Shown: positions 1 to 7,357, numbered from the stretch's first letter. The stretch is DNA of 14,243 bases from Sodalis-like endosymbiont of Proechinophthirus fluctus (GCF_001602625.1 NZ_LECR01000067.1:6752-20994), one strand, 5' to 3'. Program-made: numbers and translations. The notes: generated from the sequence alone by a model not told the origin.

Positions 1-365
1 CAATCACCACGTGGATTTATGCACTGCTATCGGCTGCGAAGAAGAAAAAGTTTAATTTAATTGACGTGGGAGGCGTGGGATGGCGATGATAAGTTGACAT
101 AAGTCCTGTGCTGCGTGACGCGAAACGATAGCCTGTTTCCCGTATAACGATGGCCTGTTTCCCGTATGATAAAATGCGAGATCGCGTTTACGTCGTGACT
201 TAATGGCGCGATTAGCCGCAGGTGCGCATGGCCGCGCATTAGTTGCAGGAAATACGCTTGATAAATATATTAATTAAATTGATTTACTTATGGGTTATGC
301 ATATATTGTAATATCATAAATTACTGTGATACTTATTTTAAGATCCTCGATGGACAGAGTTAGAT
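1..365. other. Upstream region with no recognisable gene
   Basis: No convincing gene is visible before the fliC promoter. A short plus-strand frame open from the left edge ends at a TGA near 90 and reads TTWIYALLSAAKKKKFN; it could be the tail of a gene outside the window, but I cannot place it. In enterobacteria fliD often lies divergently upstream of fliC, and I do not see its start here. The stretch contains a tandem duplication (124-167), and the last 100 bases become AT-rich toward the promoter. Confidence 0.4.
124..167. repeat. 22-bp tandem direct repeat, two copies
   Basis: Two adjacent 22-bp units, 124-145 and 146-167, differ at a single position (A versus G in the seventh base). The core is GCCTGTTTCCCGTAT. 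It lies about 200 bp upstream of the fliC promoter. This could be a recent slippage duplication or a pair of protein-binding sites; nothing in the sequence decides between the two. Confidence 0.9.
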
Positions 366-392
366 TAAAGCTTTAGAACGTAGTGCCGATAT
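366..392 (+). promoter_or_regulatory. Sigma-28 (FliA) class III flagellar promoter of fliC
   Basis: TAAA at 366-369, a 15-base spacer, and GCCGATAT at 385-392 match the enterobacterial sigma-28 consensus TAAA-N15-GCCGATAA at all but the last base. The element lies 77 bp upstream of the fliC ATG, so the transcript would have a leader of roughly 70 nt. The promoter is preserved even though the neighbouring gene for its sigma factor (fliA, 1912-2614) is disrupted. Confidence 0.9.
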
Positions 393-469
393 TTATCGTG
401 TCTGCAGATGTTACTGTAAACTCGTCAATGAGTTAACTTAAATTATTGCATTTAAAAAAGGAATTTATT

Positions 470-1762
470 ATGTCACAGGTGATTAACACCAATATCCTCT
501 CCATTGCCGCGCAAAATAACCTCAATAAATCACAGGCTTCTTTGGGTACCGCGATCCAGCGTCTTTCGTCGGGCTGGCGAATTAATAGCGCCAAGGATGA
601 CGCGGCCGGCCAAGCGATCGCTAACCGCTTTACCTCGTTAATTAACGGATTAACTCAGGCATCGCGCAATGCTAATGATGGTATCGCAGTGGCGCAAACC
701 GCCGAAGGGGCAATTAATGAGATCAATGAAAACCTGCATGCGATCCGTCGCCTGACGGTACAGGTTAAATCCACCGCTACGATATCCGAAGCTGATAAAA
801 AATCCATCCAAAATGAAATCGGTAAGCGTTTGGATGAAATAGACCGTATCGCCGCACAAACGGAATTTAACGGTGTGCGAATTTTGAGTAAAAATCAAAA
901 CTTGTCAATTCAGGTAGGCGCCAACGATGGTGAGACAGTGGATATAGAGCTCAAGCAATTAGATACCAAAGAACTGGGTATCGATACATACAGCGTGGTG
1001 CAGGTAATCAAATTGTCAGATATCAAGATAGAACAAACGAACAATGTCGACAACTGGGTAATGCCAACGATCGAGTTCGTGGGCGCCGACGCGAAAAAGA
1101 TTGACATTGATGGCAAGGTTTACAGCAAGGGTTCTCAGTATTATGTTAAAAAATTAGGAACTGAAGAATATTATAAGGCAGATGTGGATGATGCCGTGTC
1201 TGGGAATGCAAAATTAACATATACTGCTACCACCGCAACTAAGCTGGAGGGAGATGCAGCAAAAGGTATTAACCATAGTCCTCAAGGCGTTAAATCCGGT
1301 ACTACGTCAGTTGCACCGCCGAAGGGTATGACCGTTCATGCTTGCGCGGACAAATCCGTTCAATCAGGCTATATACTCAAAGGGACGGACAATGGTGAGA
1401 CAGTCTACTATAGCGCCAGCATTGATGCTAAAGGAAAGGTGACGCAGGGAGAGAAAATAGAGGTGAGTGCGGAGGGTAAAGCCGCTACCCACAATCCACT
1501 GGAGAACTTGGACAAGGCCATCGCGAAGGTTGACGAAGTACGTGGTTTGCTGGGCGCTACCCAAAACCGTTTAAGTTCGGTGATCAATAGCCTGAGTACC
1601 ACCGTAACGAACCTCAGCCAGTCGCGCTCCAATATTCTGGATGCGGACTTTGCTATCGAAATCTCCAATATGAACCGCGCCAACATCCTACAACAGGCTG
1701 GCACCGCAGTATTGGCGCAGGCTAATTCAGTGCCGCAGGGCGTCCTTTCATTGCTGCGTTAA
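470..1762 (+). CDS. fliC: Flagellin, FliC, intact
   Basis: Encodes the flagellin that is exported through the flagellar type III apparatus and polymerises into the filament. The start chosen is ATG 470, preceded by AAGGA at 458-462; it gives the canonical MSQVINTN amino end and a 430-aa protein. An ATG at 446 would add eight atypical residues. Residues 1-175 form the conserved D0/D1 half, with SAKDDAAGQAIANRF near 40-54. Residues about 176-340 are the variable surface domain, and residues 342-430 are the conserved carboxy D1/D0 half ending VLSLLR. The reading frame is uninterrupted, in contrast to all neighbours. Oddities: Trp at position 36 where Leu is usual (LSSGWRIN), a cysteine at residue 292 in the variable domain (flagellins rarely contain Cys), and a changed D1 helix around residues 90-95 (LHAIRRLTVQ against LQRVRELAVQ in Salmonella). 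It is transcribed from the sigma-28 promoter at 366-392 and ends at a strong terminator. Confidence 0.97.
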   Translation: MSQVINTNILSIAAQNNLNKSQASLGTAIQRLSSGWRINSAKDDAAGQAIANRFTSLINGLTQASRNANDGIAVAQTAEGAINEINENLHAIRRLTVQVKSTATISEADKKSIQNEIGKRLDEIDRIAAQTEFNGVRILSKNQNLSIQVGANDGETVDIELKQLDTKELGIDTYSVVQVIKLSDIKIEQTNNVDNWVMPTIEFVGADAKKIDIDGKVYSKGSQYYVKKLGTEEYYKADVDDAVSGNAKLTYTATTATKLEGDAAKGINHSPQGVKSGTTSVAPPKGMTVHACADKSVQSGYILKGTDNGETVYYSASIDAKGKVTQGEKIEVSAEGKAATHNPLENLDKAIAKVDEVRGLLGATQNRLSSVINSLSTTVTNLSQSRSNILDADFAIEISNMNRANILQQAGTAVLAQANSVPQGVLSLLR

Positions 1763-1782
1763 ATCGCTTTCGCTTCTAACTG

Positions 1783-1804
1783 ACCCCGGCAAGCCGGGGT
1801 TTTT
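1783..1804 (+). terminator. Intrinsic terminator of fliC
   Basis: A 7-bp G+C-rich stem (ACCCCGG paired with CCGGGGT, loop CAAG) is followed at once by a run of T, 1800-1804. It begins 20 bp after the fliC stop codon and separates fliC from fliA. Confidence 0.92.
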
Positions 1805-1911
1805 GCGTTAAATTACGCCAAATAACCGCATATTTGCCGTATTTTTCCGCCTTTATACGCCAGCGCACAGCTGATAATAATGTTTCACCGAACGGCCCGC
1901 GCGAGGTAAAT

Positions 1912-2614
1912 GTGGAAGTCATATACAATCATCAAGGAAGGCCGGCTGACGATCGCGTCCTGTGGCAGCAGTACGCACCTATCATCCGTCATGAGGCGCT
2001 TCGATTACAGGTTCGTCTGCCGGCAAGTGTTGAACTTGAGGATCTTATCCAGGCGGGGATGATCGGTTTATTGGCGGCTATCGACAACTTTGATGCCACG
2101 CAGGGCGCCAGTTTCACCACATACGCCCGCTCGCGCATCCGCTGGGGCATGCTGGACGAACTGCGGGAGCGAGATTGGGTGCCGCGCAGCGTGCGGCGCA
2201 ATGCGCGTGAGATCTCGGCGGCCATCCAGCGCCAGCGAACAGCAAATAGCCGACGAACTTAACATGCCACTGGCAGCATACCAAACCATGCTGCACGAAA
2301 CCAACTGTAGCCAGTTGTTCTCGCTGGATGAGCTAATGGCCCAGGAAGCGCCGGACCGGTGCCCTGCACTTCCTGCCGACGCGGATCAAGATCCTTTTCA
2401 ACGGCTTCTGGCCGGCGGGTTACATAAGCGGGTGAAGGATGAAATAAGCCGGTTGCCTGAACGTGAACAGCTGTTGCTTAACCTTTATTACCAGCAAGAG
2501 CTGAATCTCAAAGAAATCGGCGAGGTCCTAGGGGTTGGCGAATCAAGGGTGAGTCAGTTACACAGTCTGGCGATAAAACGGCTGCGTGCACGATTGATTA
2601 CAGGAAGGCGTTGA
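1912..2614 (+). pseudogene. fliA: fliA, flagellar sigma-28 factor, disrupted
   Basis: Remnant of the RNA polymerase sigma factor for late flagellar genes, including the fliC promoter next door. The first frame matches FliA from its amino end through region 2 (LWQQYAPIIRHEALRLQVRL, then MLDELRERDWVPRSVRRNAR). At about 2228-2235 the match jumps to another frame (ASEQQIADELNM) and runs intact through region 4 (LPEREQLLLNLYYQQELNLK, GESRVSQLHS) to the TGA at 2612. Compared with E. coli FliA, roughly eight residues are missing at the break, so this is a small out-of-frame deletion; translation would end at 2262. GTG 1912, with GAGG six bases upstream, best aligns with the FliA start; the longer frame from 1834 adds unrelated residues. 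The lesion lies in the linker/region 3, so the two halves look otherwise well preserved and the break is probably recent. fliZ, the usual next gene, is not recognisable. Confidence 0.94.
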
Positions 2615-3260
2615 CTAGGGGTAATCTGATAAGGACCGCGGAAGGGGAGGCGCGTTGCTATTTTTACCGGACATATAGGCGTAAGGTAAAAAGCGCTAAA
2701 CGGCCGTTTAAATGGTTATCCTACCCGCCCGATACTTGGTAGCATTTTACCCTGTACTTATGGGTGAAATCGGTACACTACCGTTCATATTCGCTATTCG
2801 AAAAGAAATTTTTTAGTAGCATAAATGACCGTTAAAATCTTGTTACATAATTTAAAGATGCGCTGTAGTCCATCCATTATTGCCTGCCGATCGTGCTTAA
2901 TTTTCGCCTCAGCACCTCACTTTTATGTTCGTTTTTCGGCTCATAAAAGACATATAAATCCCCACAGGTTATATTATGAATTTTTGGAAAAATTTTGCCA
3001 AATTGGGAGCTTCGGAGAAGGTCAGGGAGGCGAAGAATTGTTTGAGTGTTTTAGTGTTTTTACGTGTTAAACCCCCGCTGGTCAATGCCTTTAATCCGTT
3101 TTGTCTCCCTCCCATTTTCTACTAATGCCCCAGAGCAATAATACTGCACACAGACCGCAGTCCAAAAAAACAGCGTCTGGCCGTGCGCAACATACAACAT
3201 CACATCACATACTGGAGCAGAATAATAACAATGAGCAGAATAATGATAATTTCCTTTATC
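2615..3260. other. Spacer between fliA and dppA, no recognisable gene
   Basis: I find no match to fliZ or tcyJ (fliY), which commonly follow fliA, nor to genes usually next to dppA. Open frames at 2825-3070 and 3101-3526 have compositions unlike their neighbours and no recognisable motif; the second contains part of the decayed dppA only in its last third. A weak inverted repeat (TTTTTACC at 2661-2668, GGTAAAAA at 2685-2692) is present. The signal peptide and first mature residues of DppA should lie at the right end but are not recognisable, so they are either deleted or mutated beyond recognition. Confidence 0.5.
2976..3125 (+). CDS. Possible small ORF of 49 codons, unrecognised
   Basis: ATG 2976 has AGG seven bases upstream and opens 49 codons ending at TAA 3123. 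The product begins MNFWKNFAKLGASEKVREAK and is basic in its amino half and hydrophobic in its carboxy half. I recognise no family. In a region this decayed it may be chance or a gene fragment, and there is no independent sign of selection. Confidence 0.15.
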   Translation: MNFWKNFAKLGASEKVREAKNCLSVLVFLRVKPPLVNAFNPFCLPPIFY

Positions 3261-4515
3261 TCGGTGCTAATTTACAATCGTCTGATGGAATTCAAGCTGG
3301 GTACGATGGAAATCACACCCAGCCTGGGGGAAAAGTGGGACGTGAGCGACGACGGCAAGGTATATATATCTTCCATTTTCGCCACAGGGTAAAATGGCAG
3401 GACAGCAAAGATTTCAAACCGAGCCGTGATTTAACGCTGACGATGTCATCTCCTTCTTTAAGCGCTAAAAAGATTCCGCTGCGCCTTGTCATAAAATCCC
3501 CGGCGCGGCATCTACGAGTGTTTTGACGGCCGAGAAAATCGACGGCTACGCCGTCTCCGCTTTACCCTGACCCGAGAAGAAACGCCGTTTATCTCGCCGA
3601 TTTGGCTATGGACTTCGGCCTCCACCTTGTCGGCGGAGTATGCTGATAAGATGACGAAAGCCAGCACGCCGGAAAAGCTGGACCTGAATTCCATCGGCAC
3701 CGGCCAGTTCCAGCTTTTGCAGTGTCAGAAAGATTCCCGCATCCTGTATAAATCTTTCCTGGGCTACTGGGGCAACAAGCCGAAAATCGATCGTTTAGTT
3801 TTCTCCATTACCCCTATCCGTACGCTATGCTAAAATGCAGAAAAACGAATGCCAGGTCATGTCGGATCCCAATCCGGCCGAAATCGCGCGCATTATAGGC
3901 ATCACCATCAATTTGCTGGAGCAGCCGGGGCTGAACGTAGGTTATTTGGCCCATAACGTTGAGAAGAAGCTGCTAGATAACGTTAAAGTCTGTCAAGCGT
4001 TGATCCTAGCAGTGAAGTAAAAAGCCATTATCGACGTGGTTTATCAGGGGGCTCCGGTCAGGCGGATCAAACTCTGATCCCGCCGACAATATGGAGCTAC
4101 ACAACGACGTTATACAGGATTACCCTAGAGCTGCTGAAAGAAGCGGGCCTGCCTGACGACTTCACCATTGATTTGTAAGCAATTCCTGCGCAGCGTCGTT
4201 ACAACCCCAACGCGCCCAGAATGGCCGAGCTGACTCAAAACCGACTGGGCCAAAATTGGCGTGAAGGCCAACATCGTGACCTACGAATGGGACGAATACC
4301 TCAAGCGATCCAAGGCCGGCGAATATCAGACCGTGATGATACGCTGGACCGGCGACAATGGGGATCACGCCCAGGTAGTGTGATGCACGACGAAGCGCTG
4401 GCGATGATTATCGCTCGCTCGACGGTGTGTATGAGCCGGGGCGTAAAGAGATGAAGAGCTACGTGGTTGACACTCTCTCGGCAAATATAATTTCGATAAC
4501 GTTTCTTTAGACTGA
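3261..4515 (+). pseudogene. dppA: dppA, periplasmic dipeptide-binding protein, degraded
   Basis: Remnant of the periplasmic substrate-binding subunit of the dipeptide ABC transporter (SBP family 5), which also feeds haem and chemotaxis pathways in E. coli. Matching blocks in order, in changing frames: SVLIYNRLMEFKLGT, EKWDVSDDGKVY, VKWQDSKDFKPSRDL, TPEKLDLNSIGTGQFQLL, KNECQVMSDPNPAEIARI, GLNVGYLAHNVEKK, IVTYEWDEYLK, RWTGDNGD, MHDEALAMIIARSTV, and a terminal YNFDNVSLD before TGA 4513. The amino end with signal peptide is unrecognisable. About 55 residues are missing between GDNGD and AQVVMHD (junction near 4365), and another segment is lost around 3500-3540. Several frameshifts and stops are present. 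It is first gene of the operon, followed by a stem-loop at 4546-4570. No functional product is possible. Confidence 0.93.
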
Positions 4516-4545
4516 TGATCTACTATCCCCTTTATCCTTGCAGGG

Positions 4546-4570
4546 AGCTTCCGACAGCTAGGCGGAAGCT
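4546..4570 (+). other. Stem-loop in the dppA-dppB gap
   Basis: AGCTTCCG (4546-4553) and CGGAAGCT (4563-4570) form an 8-bp stem with a 9-base loop, 30 bp after the dppA stop. Operons of this type often carry a stem-loop or REP element after the binding-protein gene, which favours high expression of the first gene over the membrane genes. Such a role here is inferred from position; there is no T-run, so it is not a classical terminator. Confidence 0.5.
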
Positions 4571-4712
4571 GGAGTATTCCGAGTACTGCACTGGGGAACG
4601 GCCATGCGCCAAGCGGGGGCCAACGAAGGAAAATCATTAAGACATGAGCGTTAATCACCCGGATGATATCCACTGCGTCCAGGCAATTTTACAGAAATAG
4701 AGATTACGAAAT

Positions 4713-5713
4713 ATATTGCAGTTCATACTCCGACGTTTATTTGTATTACCTTGCGGACCTTTGCCTTCGTGAATCTGATCTCAGGAGATCCGGTGTTGAT
4801 CATGGCCGGGAAGCGCGGTATTTCCCCGAGAGCTATGCGGAATTGATGACCTAGATGGGGCTGGATAAGCTGCTATTTCAATAATACTTTCACTACATCG
4901 CCAGGGTGCTCTGTAGGGGGATACAATCACCTCACTTAAAGACCAGCCAGCTTCCGGTATGGCAGGAATTTGTCCCGCCTTTCCAGGCGACTTTGGAACT
5001 GGAGATTTGCGCCATGATTTTCGCCGTACTGGTGGCATTCCCGTGGGGGCACTTGGCGGCGGTGATGAAGTGTGGTTCTATTTTCGATCATACCGTGGTG
5101 GGTGTTCTCGTTGACCGGCTATTCAATGCCCATTTTTTGTTGGGCATGATGTTGATTATGCTAGTGTCAGTGCATTTGAATCTTACGCCGGTGTTCGACG
5201 GGGAAACGGTGTTTCTTGACAACAACTAACCCCTGACCGGTTTCATGCTGATTGATACGCTGATTTGGGGCGAGTTGGCGGATTTCAAAGATGCCGTGAT
5301 GCATATCATCACGCAGGCTATCGTGATGGGTGCTATTCCGCTGGCAGTCATCGTGCGTATGACCCGTTTGGCGATGATGGAGGTGCTGAGCGAGGATTAT
5401 ATTCGCACCGCGCGTGCCAAAGCGCTGAGCTGTCTGCGGGTGATCATCATTCATGTGCTGCGTAACGCGCCGCTGTCGGTCGTAACGGTTATTGGCCTGC
5501 ATGTGGGGACGCTGCTGGAGTTACTACTTTGACCGAAACCATCTTTTATCCTGGGCAGACATCAGCTGCTGGCTGATTGAGGTGCTGCAGCGCAGCGACT
5601 ATCCGGTGATCCAGGGCGGTTTGTTTCTGGTAGCGACGTTGATCATTTTGGACAACCTGATGGTGGACGTCCTGTACAGGGTAGTGAACTCGCGTATCTG
5701 GTATAAGAAATAG
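4713..5713 (+). pseudogene. dppB: dppB, dipeptide permease inner-membrane subunit, degraded
   Basis: Remnant of one of two membrane-spanning subunits of the dipeptide ABC importer. The amino end LQFILRRL aligns with E. coli DppB, but the expected ATG is ATA (4713-4715). Later blocks match well in several frames: QEFVPPFQATLELEICAMIF, WGMMLIMLVSVH-like at about 5140-5180, NPLTGFMLID, AVIVRMTRLAMMEVLSEDYI, RTARAKAL (the EAA coupling-loop region), and ending VVNSRIWYKK before TAG 5711. Interruptions include an early TGA in the signal-anchor region, TAG near 4853, TAA at about 5227 and a frameshift near 5525-5560 that destroys the conserved TETIFSWPGLG segment. Length is close to the family's usual about 339 residues, so decay is mostly by point changes and small indels. 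It ends 11 bp before the dppC ATG. Confidence 0.94.
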
Positions 5714-5724
5714 AGGAACGGAAA

Positions 5725-6397
5725 ATGACTCAAGCCATAGAGCCGGTGACACTGTGACTGGTGTGCTGAGGCCGATGACCCCATTTCAGGAGTTTTGGCA
5801 CTATTTTAAGCACAATCAATAAAGACGCTGTTATCGGGCTGACCTATATTTCTGCATTCTGCTGATGTTCATCGTGGTCCTGGTGCCGGCTTACTAGCAC
5901 CCAACGGTTCGGATAGAAGTTGGCAGCTGGCAGTTTATGCTCGGTACCGACGACATCGGCCTCGATATTCTTATTCGCCTGATGCGACCGCCTGTCTCTG
6001 CTGGTGGGATACCTGGTAGTTGCGCTGTCGCTGCGCTGCTGCTGGGGGGAGTCAACCTCGATTACGTTACCGCTTCAAGGGTAGCCGTCGCCGGCATGCT
6101 GACAGATGTTCGTCAATATTTTGCCCAGCTGTTGGCGCCGCTTATCGTTCAGGTCTCGCTGGGGGTTCTCCAATGCCATTAATGTCATTTTGGATATAGT
6201 AGCGATCGGTTTCCTGGGTATGAGTGCACAGCCACTTACGCCTGAGTAGGTCACAATGCTGGCAGACGTATTGCAGTTCGCCCAGAGTGCCTGGTGGTGG
6301 TAGCGTTCTCTGGATTCGTTATTCTACTTACTGTGTTGGCGTTTAATTTAATGGGGGACGGCCTGCGTACGCCATCGATCTCAAACTCAAGCAGTAA
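5725..6397 (+). pseudogene. dppC: dppC, dipeptide permease second membrane subunit, degraded
   Basis: Remnant of the partner membrane subunit of DppB. ATG 5725 follows AGGAACG and opens MTQAIEPVTL before a TGA; the next frame reads MTPFQEFWHYFK, as in DppC. Further blocks are MLGTDDIGLDILIRLM, RLSLLVGYLVVALSL, DYVTASRVAVAGM, LAPLIVQVSLG, GFLGM, and LLTVLAFNLMGDGLR with terminal LKLKQ before TAA 6395. About 70 residues, including two or three membrane helices, are missing between LVVALSL and VNLDYVTAS (junction near 6045-6052). There are also stops at 5755-5757 and 5894-5896 and several frameshifts. It is followed after 10 bp by dppD. Confidence 0.93.
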
Positions 6398-6407
6398 CGA
6401 GAATCTA

Positions 6408-7147
6408 ATGGTGTTACTGTCCATAGACAAAATATCGGTCCATTTCGGTGATGAGGGCCACCCTTCCGCTCCGTTGACAGAATCTTCTACCAGGTGGAAA
6501 TAAGGCCAGGTGCTGAGCATCGTCAGCGAATCCGGCTCGGGTAAATCGGTCAGCTCGCTGGCCGTGATAGGATTAATTGATTATCCCGGCAAAGCTATAA
6601 GCTGATAATCTGGTGTTCAATGGCCGCGATTTACAGAAAATCTCTGACAACGAGCACCACCAACTTATCGGCGCCGATATAACCATGATTTTCTAGGATC
6701 TGATGACCAGTTTGAACCCCTGCTACACGGTGGCTTCCAGGTCATGGAAGCCACCGTGTAGCAGGGCGGCAACCACAGGACCCAGTGCCAGTGCGCCATT
6801 GATGCTGACGCTGGTGGGTATTCCAGATCTGGCCTCCCGGCTGGACGTATATCCGCATCAACGTGTCCGGCGGTATCAAGCCAGAGCATGATGATAGCCA
6901 TGATCATCGCTTGTCGTACCAAGCTGCTGATTGCCGATGAACCCACTATCGCGCTAGATGTAACCATCCCCAAGCGCAAATTATCGAGCTGTTGTGGACC
7001 TCTGCAGCAGATCGAGAATATGGCATTGGTACTAATTACCCATGATTTGATGCTGATAGCAAAAGCGGCACACTATATTATCGTGATGTACGCAGGACAA
7101 GGTGGTGGAAACCAACAAGGAAACGGAAATTTTCAGCGCGTCGCGTC
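6408..7147 (+). pseudogene. dppD: dppD, dipeptide transporter ATPase, degraded and fused to dppF
   Basis: Remnant of one of the two cytoplasmic ATPases of the dipeptide importer. ATG 6408 begins MVLLSIDKISVHFGDEG. A stop follows at 6500, then the Walker A stretch [20 protein letters not shown] is read in another frame. The Q-loop motif IFQDPMTSLNP survives as IF-stop-DLMTSLNP, the catalytic-cycle glutamine codon having become TAG (6694-6696). Next come the perfect inverted repeat at 6718-6766 with a further stop, [16 protein letters not shown], a frame-broken LSGG signature near 6860, Walker [15 protein letters not shown], the switch histidine in LVLITHD, and [12 protein letters not shown]. 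About 15-20 residues are also missing after the inverted repeat. At RHPYT (7148) the match passes to DppF. Confidence 0.93.
6718..6766. repeat. 22-bp perfect inverted repeat inside dppD
   Basis: Arms 6718-6739 and 6745-6766 are exact reverse complements separated by the 5 bases GGTCA. The left arm encodes the expected DppD residues NPCYTV and most of the following stretch. The right arm should encode MEAIKVHQGG, but after GGAAGCC it reads ACCGTGTAGCAGGG, that is, the complement of the left arm. The change removes three bases and introduces TAG at 6758-6760 in the original dppD frame. The expected sequence is inferred from E. coli DppD. Confidence 0.95.
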
Positions 7148-7328
7148 CGTCATCCTTACACCTAGGCGCTGCTGTCCTCCAATCTCCGGCTTAATCCCGA
7201 TCTGCATCCCGAGTGGATAAAACTAATTTGGCTCTTGCACCGCGCTGTAACCACGGCTGAAAGGCTACAGCGATCAACTGGTAGCATGCTTTGCCGTCAA
7301 TCAGGATGAAGTACAAACAAGACGATAA
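7148..7328 (+). pseudogene. dppF: dppF 3' end, dipeptide transporter ATPase, joined to dppD
   Basis: From RHPYT onward the frame reads [21 protein letters not shown] then HPEWIKL, which matches the DppF carboxy region (RHPYTQALLSATPRLNPDDR then RERIKL), not DppD (ALLRALPEFAQ). After KL about 23 residues are missing, including the cysteine-containing segment; then FGSCTAL-stop-PRLKGYSDQLVACFAVNQDE matches the DppF tail and ends at TAA 7326. All of DppF upstream of RHPYT (Walker A to Walker B) is absent, so roughly 0.9-1 kb of dppD-end and dppF-start is missing. Simplest explanation: recombination or slippage between the related ATPase genes at their shared RHPYTQALL coding region. Confidence 0.85.
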
Positions 7329-7336
7329 CTACCGAC

Positions 7337-7357
7337 TCTGGGGACAGTGTCCCCAGA
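7337..7357 (+). terminator. Stem-loop after the dpp operon, possible terminator remnant
   Basis: A 9-bp perfect stem (TCTGGGGAC at 7337-7345 with GTCCCCAGA at 7349-7357) closes a 3-base loop 9 bp after the dppF stop. Position suggests the operon's intrinsic terminator, but the downstream side is AATACC, not a T-run, so it is either eroded or another kind of hairpin. Confidence 0.45.

Noticed and set aside
124..167. CRISPR-like repeat
   Set aside because: Only two directly adjacent copies without spacers; a tandem duplication explains it.
650..1704. Several minus-strand open frames across fliC and its downstream side
   Set aside because: They lie opposite the strongly supported flagellin frame and show no recognisable protein motifs; they are by-products of fliC codon use.
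3101..3526. 141-codon frame with Asn/Gln/His-rich amino half
   Set aside because: Its carboxy part is a broken piece of dppA (VKWQDSKDFKPSRDL), so the frame is an accident of decay and not a new gene.
5167..5502. 111-codon minus-strand open frame inside dppB
   Set aside because: The plus strand matches DppB block by block here. The minus frame is rich in His, Gln and Arg and resembles no protein.
6665..6979. Minus-strand frame encoding a peptide nearly the same as the plus-strand dppD peptide
   Set aside because: Both strands read CYTVAS and WKPPCS only because the locus is a perfect inverted repeat; this is a symmetry effect, not a second gene.
3261..7328. Programmed frameshifting or recoding to explain the broken dpp genes
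   Set aside because: There are many unrelated lesions, including large deletions and start-codon loss, so ordinary pseudogenisation is the simpler account. Sequencing error cannot explain the deletions either, though single-base indels could be checked in reads.
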